Shown here piece after piece: positions 22,141 through 34,426 of a DNA stretch of 64,000 nucleotides. Made by a program: the position numbers and the translations under genes. The number at the start of each line of letters is the position of its first letter. The first letter of the stretch is position 1. The DNA comes from Seiridium cupressi (taxonomy: Eukaryota > Ascomycota > Sordariomycetes > Amphisphaeriales > Sporocadaceae). The notes beneath the pieces are model-generated. The model worked only from the letters and a program-made list of their open reading frames with translations, had not been told where the DNA came from and made no database searches. The stretch covers positions 248,001 to 312,000 of the forward strand of contig JARVKI010000013.1 in assembly GCA_036674765.1 (NCBI GenBank), written 5' to 3'.

Positions 22141-24214
22141 CTATCGGTGGCCAAAAAGGTTTATTTCGTCTTCATCGTTGTCATCTTCGTCCATGTCGTC
22201 CCCGAGGGATGAGACGGAATCGTCATCGGAATCATACTCCTCTTCTTGGTCATCATTAGATGTGATACTCCTAGGGACCCTGCTCCACAAACCAATCATG
22301 TCTTCTTTGTCATCATCTGAATCGTCCATATCAACTGGGTGCATGGCGGCCGCCGGCGATACTGATCTAGCAAACCTTTCTTGCACCACGTAGGATCCGA
22401 TATCAGGTGCACCACCCATGTCTAAACTCTCCAGGTTCAGCTGCAAAAGATTTGAAGAATGCCGCCGTCTCCTTGGAATGTCTCGAGCCACAGATGCAGT
22501 CGATGATTGGAGAAGATCCGCGTTGCTACTCACCATGGAATCAGGCAGCTGTGCCTCGTTTGCGGTGGCGGCAGTCTGCTCCAGGGTATCTGCGTCGGTG
22601 CCCAGAATCTGTATTTGAGATGTATTGTATGACTGGCATACGGCGCACTTCAAACCAAGCCAATGGTACTTGACGGTGGTCTTGGCGGAGCAGTCGTTAC
22701 AAGATACGACAGCCCGGGTATCTTGAAACTTTTCAGGCATCGGCTGCGTCTCAATGGCGATATCGAGTCTTCGGAACTGTGTCTCCATGTTGACAATGCT
22801 CTTGTTGCATATGGGACACTTGTAGGCATGCTTGATATGCTCATCCCAGCAGTCTTTATGCAGGGTGTGGCCGCACTTCATGTGGCATATCCCTCGCGTA
22901 GTATTAAACATATATTCACCGCAGATAGGGCAATCGCAATCCAAGAGCCGTTCGATGCATCTGTGTCGGTTCTCAAAGTTGATGTTGAGACAAGCATTGC
23001 ATTTCTGTGGCAGACTGTGAGCGAGTGGTTTGCAACTGGAGAATCATGAGACGTACCTTGCAGTGGAAGAAGTCCTTCCCAAGCCCCCTCCCAACTCTGC
23101 AAATACCGCAATCTGGACAGTGATAAATGCTCCTGTCTGGGTCATTATTCCACAGTTTGCAGATGGAGCAGTAGTACATGGCGGCCGTTTCCCCACAGCG
23201 GACGCATGCCTCTCCAACCTTCTGCGCCGCACCACAATACATGCAGAGCATGTTCTTTGTATCCTTCGCACTCATTTGATGACCCTCTACCTTGTCGTGA
23301 CAGAAGCGGCACGTGTGCCAGCGGCCGCAGGTGGAGCATTCTGATTTGACGTTCCTTCTATAGTGTTCACATCCGAGGGCACGGTATTCGGACTCCTCCT
23401 CGCCGGGTTTCAGTGAAGCGAATGTTGGCTTAATGTCATCTTCGGTCAGATGGAAGCGTTCGGTAGGTGCATCTTCACCGAGCAAGTGTTGCCAAAGAAA
23501 CGTATCGAGCACACCTTGGGATTGCTTTTGCTCCCATCCAACACCGCTCGAGGACGAAGCGGAGCGATCTATCTCAATCACCACCTTTGATTTCTTGTAG
23601 CCTTCCATCAGAACCTGATGAATCAGCTTGGCTTGCTCAGGAGCGGGAAGTTTCCTGGATTGTATTTCCAATATTCGCTTCCTCAAAGCGCCCATGCCAT
23701 CATCTTCCGGCAGAGCGTCCGGCCTTTCAGCGGCTGGTGGCACGGAGATGACTGCGTCGGCAGCCTGGCCGTCTGCACCAGAAAGTTCTGTTTCGGGAGC
23801 CGAAGTCATTGAGACATCCGAGGTGTCCCGTTCCCTCGTTGTAGTCTGACCATCCGATACATTCGTCCCGCCGGTTTCGGACACTGTGGATGTGGCATTT
23901 TGACTGGAATCGACGGCAGGAAATTGCGAGACGACAGCTAGATTTGGGTGTGCTTCTGACTCGACGGCCGCATATTCCAGGTTGGGTGTAACGGAGCTTC
24001 GGGATGAAGCGGGCGGTGAGGTGCTCTCGTCCCCGTCTTTGAGGTACGAGTCCTCCTCAGTTTCCGAAAAGGCGTCATCGCGGCTTGGCGGGCGGTCACT
24101 CGATTTGCGGAGGGTTGTCGGGGGTTCAGCTTCGCTCACAGCGCTGGAGCGAGAGAACCGTCGGACTTGTTGAAGGGCAGGCCTGATGATGTACTCTGAT
24201 ACCATGGAGGACAT
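22141..24214 (-). CDS. CHY-type and RING zinc-finger protein (RCHY1/PIRH2-like E3)
   Basis: Exons 24214-23057 and 23004-22141 (52-base intron) encode 673 residues. The first 270 are Ser/Glu-rich and probably disordered. A CHY finger starts at about 282 (GCEHYRRN...CSTCGRWHTCRFCHD), followed by a CTCHY finger (YYCSICKLWNNDP, YHCPDCGICRVG, HCKKCNACLN) and a RING-H2 from about 411 (CDCPICGEYM, MKCGHTLHKDCWDEH, YKCPICNKS). A zinc ribbon follows (CNDCS...LKCAVC). The tail is very acidic (DDDSVSSLGDDMDEDDNDED). This order is that of RCHY1, an E3 ubiquitin ligase; substrates in fungi are not known to me. The splice falls inside CTCHY, between HCK and KCNAC, and restores all ligands. Confidence 0.9.
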
Positions 24215-24746
24215 GGCGAATGTGACATCAGACGGCCAGGGTAATCGATGTTCGGAGGGTCATGCCGTGCGAATGATGCGCGAGCACCTTCGTGTAAAAT
24301 ATACCTGTGAGGAGTGAAAGAATGTTGCGAATGGATGCGCCGCGTCTGCATGCAGGGGAATCTCTTTGCCCAAGAATTGTGAATGAATGGGATTTAGGAT
24401 CGTGTGACTTTGGAACCATGAACGGCGCGAGTCTGGAGCCCATGACATAAGTGTAGCTGTTCAGCGGCGGATCCATTAAAGTGTTAGCGTTGTTAGCGGA
24501 GACGGCCAAGCCCCGCCGGCATTTGCGGTCCCGGCTTTTTGGATGCCCATCCCGTCCCAGCTCGCCGGTAGCACTCTGGCCTTGGACTCGACAAGAGATT
24601 TTCCCGAATCCGACTCCAGGCTTCACGCTTCACGCACAGCTCCTTGTCAAGATCTAGTGGCTGTAGTTCATGCGCCTTGACACAATCTCCTATATAATCC
24701 TTGACTCAGGCACACATTGTTCACTTGCCATCTCCGGAAACTCGTT
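24215..24746. promoter_or_regulatory. Divergent intergenic region (CHY/RING gene / LYR-like gene)
   Basis: About 530 bases between divergent starts. No specific element seen. Confidence 0.35.
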
Positions 24747-25188
24747 ATGGCAGACATAAATGTACTACATGCCTACCGTCATCTCTACCGGCATGGTCTT
24801 CGAGCCGTGCAATTTTCGAAGCCATCTCGATATGTACTTCGCGACCGTTTGAGGGTCGCCTTTCTCGAGAAGAATGCCACGCTTGATGCCGCGGCTGTGG
24901 AGAAAACTGTGCTATTCCTTGAGGCAGCACAACGGTCCAGTGGCCTAGAGCACAAGGTGCTGAAAAACCTTCTGTTCGTTGCGTTACATCGCTATCAGCC
25001 ACGTCCTCTGAAAATTAGCATCTTGGAAAATAAGAGGTACGTACGGCGCGATCAACGTAAACTCAGTTGACTAATGGTTCCATAGAATGATTCCGTTCAA
25101 CAAGGAACTAAAAGCAACCGCGTTCAAACACTACGATATGACCATAGCCATGCTGAACAAGTCTATGGGGCTTTGCTTGCGAGGTTGA
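24747..25188 (+). CDS. Small LYR-like fungal protein (DUF1763-type), 130 aa
   Basis: Exons 24747-25036 and 25086-25188 join AAG-AG|A-ATG (49-base intron) and encode 130 residues. The start MADINVLHAYRHLYRHGLRA includes an L-Y-R tripeptide in the first helix and is followed by QFSKPSRYVLRDRLRVAFLE. This resembles LYR-motif proteins, small basic helical proteins that usually act in mitochondria with the acyl carrier protein in complex I, Fe-S or mitoribosome assembly. The resemblance to the DUF1763 group is from memory, so the function is inference. No cleavable presequence is obvious, common for LYR proteins. The second exon (PFNKELKATAFKHYD...) ends in the middle of what could be a last helix. 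An upstream in-frame ATG-like start exists but is less likely. Confidence 0.75.
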
Positions 25189-27199
25189 GCAAGACACCCA
25201 GTCTGACGCCTTGGGCAAAGAAGTTCCCCAGACTGGAGCATTTCAGAGACATGTCCAGACGAAAACAAACGACACCAAGGACGGCATTACCTCATACAGA
25301 CTTGCTAAGGACAAGAATTTGGTTACCGATACTAGGACAATCTTGTCTCATATCATCCCATCATTCTTGCCACAGAGGGCTATAAACACTGTCGGAAGTC
25401 TAGAAAGGACGGCATAATAACCTTTCAGCATGATCTCCGATCCATCGGCTGCATCAAGGAGAGATTGCCATTTTTTGCCAAATGTATTCCTGCAGGAAAC
25501 GTGTAATGGAATAGTCGGCACTCATATGGCTTACTGAGAGACACTATTTGGACAAGAAGAGGAAGTCGTCCGGATGAAGGGGCGAACAATACCGTCGCCC
25601 GACTGGAAATGACAACATGTCATGAAAAGTGACAGGCTCTAAGAGGTGTTGTATACCATAATCGAATGCGGCGGAATTACACTACCTCGAACTACAACGC
25701 TTAATGGCATGGCATATGAGTACAGCCATGATGCCAGCGATATCATTTCGATTTTTGCGAAAGACGCTAGATAGCAGGAAGATATCAAGCTGATTCAAGT
25801 TCATATGAACTTTTTATGGGCGGTGACGTGCGCTTTGAATGGTGCTGCCATGGTCGGCAGCTTTTACATAAAGCCTATCCATCTTGACCACGAGCACAGG
25901 ATTAGCATGACATCAAATACAAAGGCCAGCCAAACATTGTAGGGGAAAAGACCGTGTGAACGAGGTCTTGTAAGGGATATATAATAACAACTGCATCAGC
26001 AATTGAACCTTAGCAGATCGTACGAATTCTTTGTGCCAGGGTGCCTGGTACGTCTCGGCTATGAAATATGTTTTTAAATACTTATCGGAAGAAACCGGCC
26101 CAACAGGCTTATAAGTACGATATTATCATGATACAATACGCAACCCCTGCTTGCTTCTGCTGCATTATGCAAGGTTCCAGACGACTTGCAGATGATGAGG
26201 TGGGCATGTTCAAAGGCAATTCGACCACTCATATGACTCTGCATCCAAGTCTCGCAATACCTTCTAGCACTGCCTTTTCTTGTGCACTTGGAGAATTGCA
26301 CTGGGGGGAGGCGCACTCAACTAGCTTGCATACTGATGATATGCCGGCTCAATCAAATTGACGCTCCGCGGGGAGCTACCGTGGAATTATATATGTAGAA
26401 TGAGACAAGTTGCGCAAAGCTGGGGGGATTAACCGCAGCTCGCGGCGATTTGATTCACCGCATGGAAATTAACACTCCAGATCGACACGTACTGGACACT
26501 ATTTACGCGGCTACTGCTGCACCACTCAGCAGAGATGCATTCGAAAGATGGTCTGTGGAGAGAGGCACAAGCTGCAACCCGCACCAGATCCCTCCTCTTT
26601 TGGGCCTCTAGCCGCTTCGGGGTGCCGTGCCGCCCGCTGTTCTGTGCCTATCTCGACACATGCTGAAGGATCCCCAGCTTTGTCGTCTACGATTGTAGCG
26701 AAAGAGGGCCTCCCCCGTGCTGGCCCGCCCCGCAAAGCGTAACCTTGGTCTGCTTAAAGGCAGCTAGCTATTCCGACGATACAGGTACATATTGAGCCGC
26801 TTCCCTGGCAATTGACTTTGGCTCAATTCCCTCAAGGTTGCTAGGGTGGTGATTGCTTGCTTTGGGCGAAGATTGGCACCGAGCTCTCTCCCTCACATTG
26901 TGTTGGACACGGACGCATACAGCTTCGTTGGAGAAGATAGCAACCAAAAAGAAGGCCCCGACCCCGCAATTTGTTGAATCACCAACACCATCAAAGTTAC
27001 AAGCTCCCAAGACCAGCTCCGATTGACCAGTTGACCTTGGCCGAATTCCCATCGTCCTCTGATGGCAACTCCCCTGATAGCAATCGAACCCACAGTATCG
27101 CGACCGCGCTGATGACTCTGGTCTCTCCTCGGGGCCATTGTCTGAAGCCTGCCCCGCAATACTACCTAAGCTATCGTTCGATACAGCCAAGAGGAGGCC
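25189..27199. other. 2-kb gap with no intact gene
   Basis: Between the LYR-like gene and the carrier gene. Contains two protein-like fragments broken by stops and shifts (entered separately) and otherwise short random frames. The carrier promoter should lie at its right end. Confidence 0.4.
25211..25765 (+). pseudogene. Possible decayed coding fragments, family unknown
   Basis: Three short stretches read as protein. Frame one runs 25211-25417 (contains DGITSYRLAKDKNLVTDTR). A shift near 25335 leads into a second frame, to about 25505, containing YKHCRKSRKDGIITFQHDLR and KERLPFFAKCIPAGN. A third at about 25650-25765 contains ECGGITLPRTTTLNGMAYEY. Each ends in a stop and I cannot join them with plausible introns. 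They could be remains of one gene. I do not recognise the family. The call rests on the non-random look of the translations only. Confidence 0.25.
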
Positions 27200-28601
27200 A
27201 TGCCGGCTGCTACTGAGGTGGTCGAATTCAATCAACAAGATGTCACGAGTCCCAGCGAACCGTTCAAGAATCATACCGCCAGCAGCATGCCTCCCCAGCT
27301 TAGCAGAAGTGAGAAGAAGACGACACCAGGTCAGGTGCATCACCAGGAGCAGCCGAAACGGTGGATAAAGCGTTACAGGACCGAGGTCTCCGCGAGCTCG
27401 GCCAGTCTCTTTTCGACCATTACTGCGTTTCCTCTCGATAGCGTCAAGACCCGACTGCAAACGTATCCCTACAACGGCTTCGTGGACTGCGTGCAAAAGA
27501 CGTATCACTCAGAAGGCGTTCGTGGGTTCTTCCGAGGTATGCAGCCGAGCTAGAGCAGCAATCCTTACTCGCATAGTACATTTCACGGTGCATACATTGG
27601 CTGAATGAATGAACTTGGTTGCTAATCTGGGCTGTCTCGCAGGTGTAACCGCCCCTCTGGCTAGTGTAACCCTCGTACGGACCGTCTCCTTCTCGATATA
27701 TCAACGCTCCAAATATGTGTACTCGGATTGGATGAAGAAGCACATTGGATTCTGCCCACTCGAACATGTCAACAAGAATGGCGCGTATCCGACATTGGGC
27801 ACCATTGCCTGCTTTGGGGCCGCAGGGGCTACTGCTGGTTCTGGTATTACCTTCATCGCATGTAGGTTCTTGCAAGCCTCAGTGATGATGATACAGGCAA
27901 CATTGGCTGACCTTCCCTGAACCCAAAGGTCCCTTCGAACTCACCAAGATAAGTGCGCAGGTGTCCGTTCTTATGGCGAATCAGAAGAGTGCAGACCCGA
28001 AGCGCCAGGAGATCGCGATGAGTTACCATAACAAAGGAACCATTAGGACGCTGCGCAATCTGGTCAAACATCGAGGGCTCTCCGGGATGTACACTGGTCT
28101 CAATTTGCATCTGAGTAAGACTTGGCCGAGCTTACCGGTTGACATACTGGACATTTCTGACGTTTACAATAGTGAGAGATACATTAGGCACTGGGATCTA
28201 CTTCGCCACATACGAGAGTAGCAAACAGCTTTTGACTACATTCAGCGGTAACGATGCACACAACAACCCAATCGCTGTGCTGGCTGCTGGAGCTCTCTGT
28301 GGCATCGTGTCGTGGGCTCTGATCTGTGAGTCTTGCAACGCGGAGCTTCTTTTACTGCCGAGCCACCAAGCTAACCCATGCTCTAGACCCCATCGACTCA
28401 GCAAAGAGCATCTATCAGCGTAACGCCTTAATGTACTCGAAAGGCCAGACGGTACCGATCCCGAAGATTACCTTCTTCAGGAAAGACATGTACCGAGGGC
28501 TTGGAGTATCAATGGGCAGGTCGGCTGCAGTGAACGCCGTCTTCTTCTCGGCTTTCGAGCTCTTCAAGAAGAAGATCAATCATCTTGACGATATTGACTG
28601 A
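27200..28601 (+). CDS. Mitochondrial carrier family protein, substrate unknown
   Basis: Five exons: 27200-27536, 27643-27861, 27929-28114, 28173-28325 and 28387-28601, giving 369 residues. The three tandem repeats each keep the family signature P-x-[DE]-x-x-[KR]: FPLDSVKTRLQ (Pro78), PFELTKISAQ and YPIDSAKSIYQ. The residue after the second signature's Pro is Phe-Glu, as in many fungal orphan carriers. The first 60 residues are an unusually long polar extension (PSEPFKNHTASSMPP...) before repeat 1. Carriers of this family exchange metabolites across the inner membrane. I cannot name the substrate; SLC25A45-like or amino-acid/carnitine-type members are possible. All junctions are supported by frame and by the repeat pattern. 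Confidence 0.88.
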
Positions 28602-29248
28602 TGGACATACGTTTCTTGGCTTGCCCGAGTTCATGATATGAGATTGTAGCAGTACTTATATTGGTCTGCAACAAAGATTGGAAGACAGACTGATCACCAA
28701 GCATATGACACTGGCGTTTCCAGGCGGGGCTAGGTATTGGACTCTGCATATGATCCTCAAATGAGAGAAATGGTCAAGGATCCGGTCTATTTTGGCAGCA
28801 TGCATGTTGGGAACACGAGTTCATTAAAATCAATCACAGATAAGGGAGGGAGATACTAGGCATAAAGGTACATTGTGGGCATGCCAGCGCAGTAAAGGCT
28901 CCTGCCTTAAAAACAACAAATGAAGATTGCAATACCAAATCATTGATCTCGAGAACTGCTTCTCTCTGCTACATGCCATTGCCCCGAATCATCGTCTATG
29001 CCTTGCGCTAGAACCTGAACCAGTATCCATCTGAACGCCAAAGTCAACCAAATGCCGTATGCCATCGATACCTCGTTGCGGGTAGGCATCATCAAACCCC
29101 GTTGTGTAACACTGCCGAGCTGTCCGCATAACGAATCCAACCAATGCTCATCCTACAGCCTTGCCAAACCCATCGGGGCTAGTAAAACAATTATTTCCAA
29201 AGGTCCTCAGGCCCTCTCGGAAGTGCCTCCCAGCAAGTTGAAAGGATC
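28602..29248. other. Convergent 3' region (carrier / MOB1)
   Basis: Two 3' UTRs expected; no supported gene in about 650 bases. Confidence 0.35.
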
Positions 29249-30094
29249 TTAATCACTCTTCAACATACTCTCCACCAGGTCTCCCAATGGTCCCCAGTAG
29301 TCCTTCCCACTTGCCAAGTGATGCTCATCGATGAACAACACATATTGCTTGAAACTGGTGTTTAGATGGGGCTCCAGGCCTAACTCGCGAATCACAGGGT
29401 AGTGGTGGCAGTATATGTGCGCGTATACTCGATACATGCGCTTGAAGATCTGTCGGACCAGGCTCGGAAACTGTTTGGGAAATGGCACGCCGATACGCGA
29501 TGGCAGGACGGACTCGTTGTCAATGTTCCCCTGCACCCAGGACATGAGCTGCTCGATATAGGCGGGCGCGGGCATCTTAGTAGGGCGTTTGAAGTTTTCG
29601 TTATCTTGCCAGAGGTATTCGAACCTATGTGGCACCGTTTATTAGCTTTCAATCGTCAATCACCTCCTGATCTTGCGGCATAGGCTTATGCTGGCAGGAT
29701 CGATCGCATGAACATACTCATCGGTGGCCTTCATCTCGGGGCAGCTCTGAGGCGAGCAAAACTCGGTGATGGCGCCGTAGAGCAAATTGATCTGGTTGTA
29801 GAAGTCCACCATGTTGACCGCGAGCCATTCGTTCTCGTCCTCCCCTTCAGGCAGCTTGACGACCTTTCGTAGAGATCCACCGCCCAGTGTCGCCTCTGCA
29901 TATTGCCGTAGCTGATAGGAAGTGTTGCCCTTGCCGCCGCGCGGCCGGAATTGGTTCCGGGTTCTCTGGTTGCTGGCGACGGGAAAATGTCAGCATTATG
30001 ACCGTTGATAGAGATGGCATCAATGAAGAGAGGGTGCACGGTGTTCGAGGCGCGAGGGCAAGGAAACATACACTGTCGTGATGAAAGAAGTCAT
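29249..30094 (-). CDS. MOB1: Mob1 (mitotic exit / septation kinase activator)
   Basis: Exons 30094-30072, 29972-29718 and 29624-29249 encode 217 residues, the usual Mob1 size. It begins [16 protein letters not shown], then [79 protein letters not shown] and [12 protein letters not shown]. The four zinc ligands of Mob1 (two Cys in CSPQSC and two His in the HIYCHH region) are all present. Mob1 activates NDR/LATS kinases (Dbf2/Sid2) in the mitotic exit or septation network. The first exon is only 23 coding bases. The promoter and leader lie within 30095-31188. Confidence 0.95.
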
Positions 30095-31188
30095 TCTGGG
30101 CGTATCCGTCGACCAAGGTATCGTGGGGTGCTCTGGGATCTGTGTAGTGTTAGCGGGGCATATCCCCATAACAGCGCAGAATGAGGCATAGAAGCTTCGT
30201 ACTTAAAGAGGCTGAATATGCTGAACAGTCGGACCTGGAATTGGCCTTCTGGGGTGACGATACTTCCTAAAGAGATTGAGAAGTCGTGTGGTTGGAAGTT
30301 ATCGTAGCTTTTGGCAGTGTAGAGGTCTAGGGCGGCAGGACCGAATCGATGTTTATTGTCTAATAAGATGCGCCCGGTCCGTTGCCGAGCACTGGGCAGT
30401 GACGTTCCGGCAGATGCACGGGCCATTTCTCTCCCACTCTTGGTCCCTGCCCCACGTCGACTGCGCACTACCCCAGGTTTTCTCCTCCATGAACCAATTG
30501 TCTCAGCATGATGAGTAACGTATTTCGCACACTTGATTACTCGCTCTGGATTCGGATGGAACCTGCATTGTTAATATGATAGCTGTACGTCATTGGGGCT
30601 GAAAGGATGTTGCACTGATTGCGGTCTTCTCGTACGGCTGCACAGCAGCACATGATCGCATGCAAAACTGCCTGTACATTATCACCTCGACAGAAGTGTA
30701 GCTGTGAGTTGTAGAAACAATATGATTCCCTTGATAGTTCTCCAGTCATGCCCTTCTTATTAGTGATAAGTATCACGATCTTTCTTCTTCAGATATGCCT
30801 ACTCGCTCGTTAGCCCTTTATGCGGGAGGACGACTTCTACATGCGAACAACAAAGTGCAACCTCAACTCATCAGCGTTCATACCAACAAGCTCGTTTCTG
30901 CAGTCAAGAATATTGGCTTGTCTTCTTAGCTTCTTTAGACTCCATGTCCATGTTCAATCGGTATATCAACCACCCGAATGCCCCCATGGGGACCCCGCAC
31001 ACTGGTGATAATGCCGCCGATCGTCACTCTTTTACAAGGTTACCGGCAACCCGGTTAAAGTCAACCTCCCCACTCTTAACTTATACACGGGGCATATAGT
31101 AGGTATGATTGCATGGTAGTTTCTCTCTGATGGGTCTCCATGTTCCAAAAGATCCTCGAAGCATAAGTGTGCATTAAGGTCATTGGTC
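30095..31188. promoter_or_regulatory. Divergent intergenic region (MOB1 / glycosidase)
   Basis: About 1.1 kb. An uninterrupted 125-codon frame at 30091-30468 on the minus strand overlaps the MOB1 start and has no recognisable domain; I treat it as leader sequence. Confidence 0.35.
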
Positions 31189-33467
31189 ATGGATTTCCTA
31201 AGGTTTCTTGTATACATATGCGCCAGCCATGCAGTTGTTCTTGCCCAAGACCAGTATAATACTAAAATCGATAGGCGTAGCATTGTCCAGAGTTTCAACC
31301 CACACCGTAATGCCAGCTCAGACACCACGCCTCTACAGGTCGGAAATGGGAATTTTGCCTTTGGCGTGGACATCACTGGTCTGCAGACCTTCCAGCCTTT
31401 TGCGACTTTGTCAACATGGGGATGGCACAATTTCAGTCTGCCTACGACCCCAGGCCAGACATCAGTAAATGGTAAGCTCCGCCCACTTGACAAGATAGCA
31501 TGACTGATGTTTGCAAGACTTCACGGGATTGGAATGGTGGACTCATGGCCGCCTGGTCAATTATGATCAACCTAATCCAGCCGAAAATGATATTTCCCAA
31601 TGGCTGATACAGAACCCTCAAAGAACAAACCTTGGTCAGATTGGGTTCTCCTTCAGTGATGGTGACACAACTGAGGACACCCTTGACAGCAAATCCCAGG
31701 TCCTTGATCTTTGGACTGGGAAGATAACTTCGTCTTTCATCTATAAAGGTGAAGAAGTCAGGGTCGAAACATGGTCTGCCTCTCAGTCAGATACTCTAGG
31801 TATCAGTATAGAGTCCGCACTGTTATCAGACGGAACGTTGAGCGTATTCTTCGATTTCCCGCTACCGACTACGAACAAGTTTGATACCCCTTCTGTCGGC
31901 ATTTTCAATGCGACAGCTAACCATACAACGACCATGAATACTGGTAAGAAAAGCGCAAACATCAGGCACGACGTGGATGCCACCACATACTATGCCTCCA
32001 TTCAATGGGATTCCAGCTCCGAAATGTCAGGTCCGGTCAATGACACCCATCGCTATACGCTGAAACCAGAGAACGGAGTCCAGAAACTACAGTTTTCGGT
32101 CGCATATTCGCCAGAGCCGGGCTCCCATGTCGCGTCATTGGAAGACATTAGTGCGGCATTAACAAACTGGTGGGAGGAATACTGGATGACAGGAGCGTTC
32201 ATAGATCTCACATCATCAACTTCGCCGAATGCTACGGAATTGCAGCGAAGGACTATTCTATCGCAATACTTGGAAGCAGTGAACTCTGCCTCATCGAACC
32301 CACCTCAAGGTGAGTGGCAACACTTAAATTAGCACGGCCCGAATTAACATAACCTAGAATCTGGTCTGGTCAACAATGGGTGGTATGGAAAGTTCCACGT
32401 CAGTCCTAGATTTCCCCCTAAACATGACGCAGCACGATTTGCTGACACCAGATACTTAGCTAGAGATGGTCCTCTGGCACAGCCTTCATTTTGCACGTTG
32501 GAACCAATGGTCACTTCTACGACGAAGCATACCCAACACCTATCAACGCTTCCTCCCCTCTTCCGTCTCCCGCGCCGCGGCACAAGGCTACGATGGGGCA
32601 CGTTGGGGCAAGATGACCGATCCTACTGGCCGATCTGCCCCTGGTGAAATCAACTCACTTCTCATCTGGCAGCAGCCACACGCCATGTACTTTGCGGAAC
32701 TCGAGTACCGCTCCTTCCCGTGTAATGAGACATTGGAATCCTGGGACGAGGTCTTGACTGGCACGGCGGACTTCATGGCGAGTTATGCGTGGTGGAACGA
32801 AACTACGCAAGTTTACGATCTCGGTCCGCCCATGTATCCCGTATCGGAAAACACCAATCCCAACGCTACTGTGAATCCGGCATTTGAGATCGCCTATTGG
32901 AGGTTCGGTCTGGACGTTGCTATTCAATGGAAGCAAAGACAGGCTCTCGAGGTGCCGGCGGATTGGATCACTGTCCGGGACAATCTGGCACCACTACCCC
33001 TGACTCCCGAAGGCGACACGTTTGCGGTCTACGATGGTATTCCCAACATGTGGCAGAACACCACGGTGCAAGACCACCCAGCGATGGCTGGCATTTTTGG
33101 TCTGCTACCACCTCCTGGTAGCGGGCCGTCACTGAACATGACAGTCGTCCAGAACACGCACGACAAGATTACGCAGCTATGGGATCTAGCAGATTGCTGG
33201 GGTTGGGATTTCCCCATGCTAGCCATGAACTCGTTGAGACTGGGTGATGTGGAACAGGCTATTACGTATCTATTAGATCCCCTATTTGAGTTCGATGACG
33301 CCGGCTACCCGGTTGGCGGGATCAGAGTCGCAACGCCGTATTTTCCGGGCTCAGGAGGGTTTCTGTTGGCCATGGCTATGATGGCAGGTGGTTGGGATGG
33401 GGATGAGGGGTCGCATTTCCCCGAAGAATGGATTGTGAAAGTCGAAGGCTTCGTGCCTGGGCTCTGA
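31189..33467 (+). CDS. Secreted six-hairpin glycosidase-like protein
   Basis: Exons 31189-31471, 31518-32309, 32358-32398 and 32460-33467 encode 707 residues. The start MDFLRFLVYICASHAVVLAQ is a signal peptide. Many N-glycosylation sequons follow (NFS, NAT, NHT, NDT, NET, NTT, NMT). The N-terminal half is beta-sandwich-like (PLQVGNGNFAFGVDITG, GLEWWTHGRLVNY). The C-terminal half looks like an (alpha/alpha)6 toroid: ESGLVNNGWYGKFH, then WNQWSLLRRSIPNTY, GYDGARWGKMTDPTGRSAPG and LLIWQQPHAMYFAELEYR. This layout is shared by GH65, GH95 and related families; I cannot name the substrate. Exon 3 is only 41 bases but carries conserved sequence. Probably secreted and acting on external glycans. Confidence 0.82.
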
Positions 33468-34426
33468 ATTCCTAAAGCTAGATCGAATATCCAGACTTTA
33501 TTTTGTGATTATCTAGGTTCATAGCGTAAGGACCACTGGAATTCACTCTCTTCTACTTCCTAATAGTGTCACCGCACACCCTTTCCGTCCTCGCCACATA
33601 AATCTTTCTCCATGACCCAGTCTTTCGAGTATCCGCACAATATGAAATCGGCCTCGTCAACTTTCCTTCCCCACGCTCCTTGTATAACTTCGTGGCGAAT
33701 TCGTTCTTCCCAAACGGAAGCCAGAGCGTCTTATATCCATCCTGCTTCCCGCACCCTGTCCTCGATGGCTCCCGTCAACTTTCCTCCGATACTGTGATCC
33801 TAAGGTCAGGATTGAGATACAACTTGTGCAGGCTAACACACGAAGCGAGGTCTCGACTACGAGTTGAAGATGCACGAACGCAGTCTCTGTGGCTGATAGA
33901 TCAGCGGCATAATTCTGGTTTGCTTCTTTTGATGGTAGCGGCCGAGACTTCGTGTTCTCCCAACAGGCAAAACGAATCAAATCTTCGCTCGATGTTCCCA
34001 CATAGTCGCCTTTTCTGTCAAGAATTGGATCGAGGACTTGTCTGCTCCTAATGACAGACACACGTAAAGCATTTTGGAGAAACAGATAGCTCTGAGAGAA
34101 GGAATTTGCAACTCTGGCTTGGGTATACCCCACCAGTCTACAGACAGCGTCGTATAAGCTGGTGATCTCTGGCGCAAAGTATCACTGCAGGAAAACAGAC
34201 TATGACCTCGCCAACAGGAAGCTGGGCTCTCTTAATTTGCTGTCTTCGTCTTCGGATCTCGCTGCGAGGCCGAAGCTGAGATATGCGTCCTGAGCCACAT
34301 TGGCGTGCAGGAAAACAAAAGGCATTTCACAATATTCTGCCTGACAGTATTTCCGGCCTGTGTTTCACATCAGGCTCATCGGTTGGTGTCTAGCAATCAC
34401 AAATGTGATAGCTCCGCCGCCCTTCC
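33468..34426. other. Convergent 3' region (glycosidase / LSM1)
   Basis: About 960 bases; two 3' UTRs. Open frames up to 158 codons on the minus strand (33657-34133) have no recognised features and are not annotated. Confidence 0.35.

Noticed and set aside
30091..30468. 125-codon minus-strand frame at the MOB1 start
   Set aside because: It overlaps the MOB1 start codon in another frame and has no domain; more likely leader sequence.
33657..34133. 158-codon minus-strand frame between the glycosidase and LSM1
   Set aside because: No domain, random composition, and it lies where two 3' UTRs are expected.
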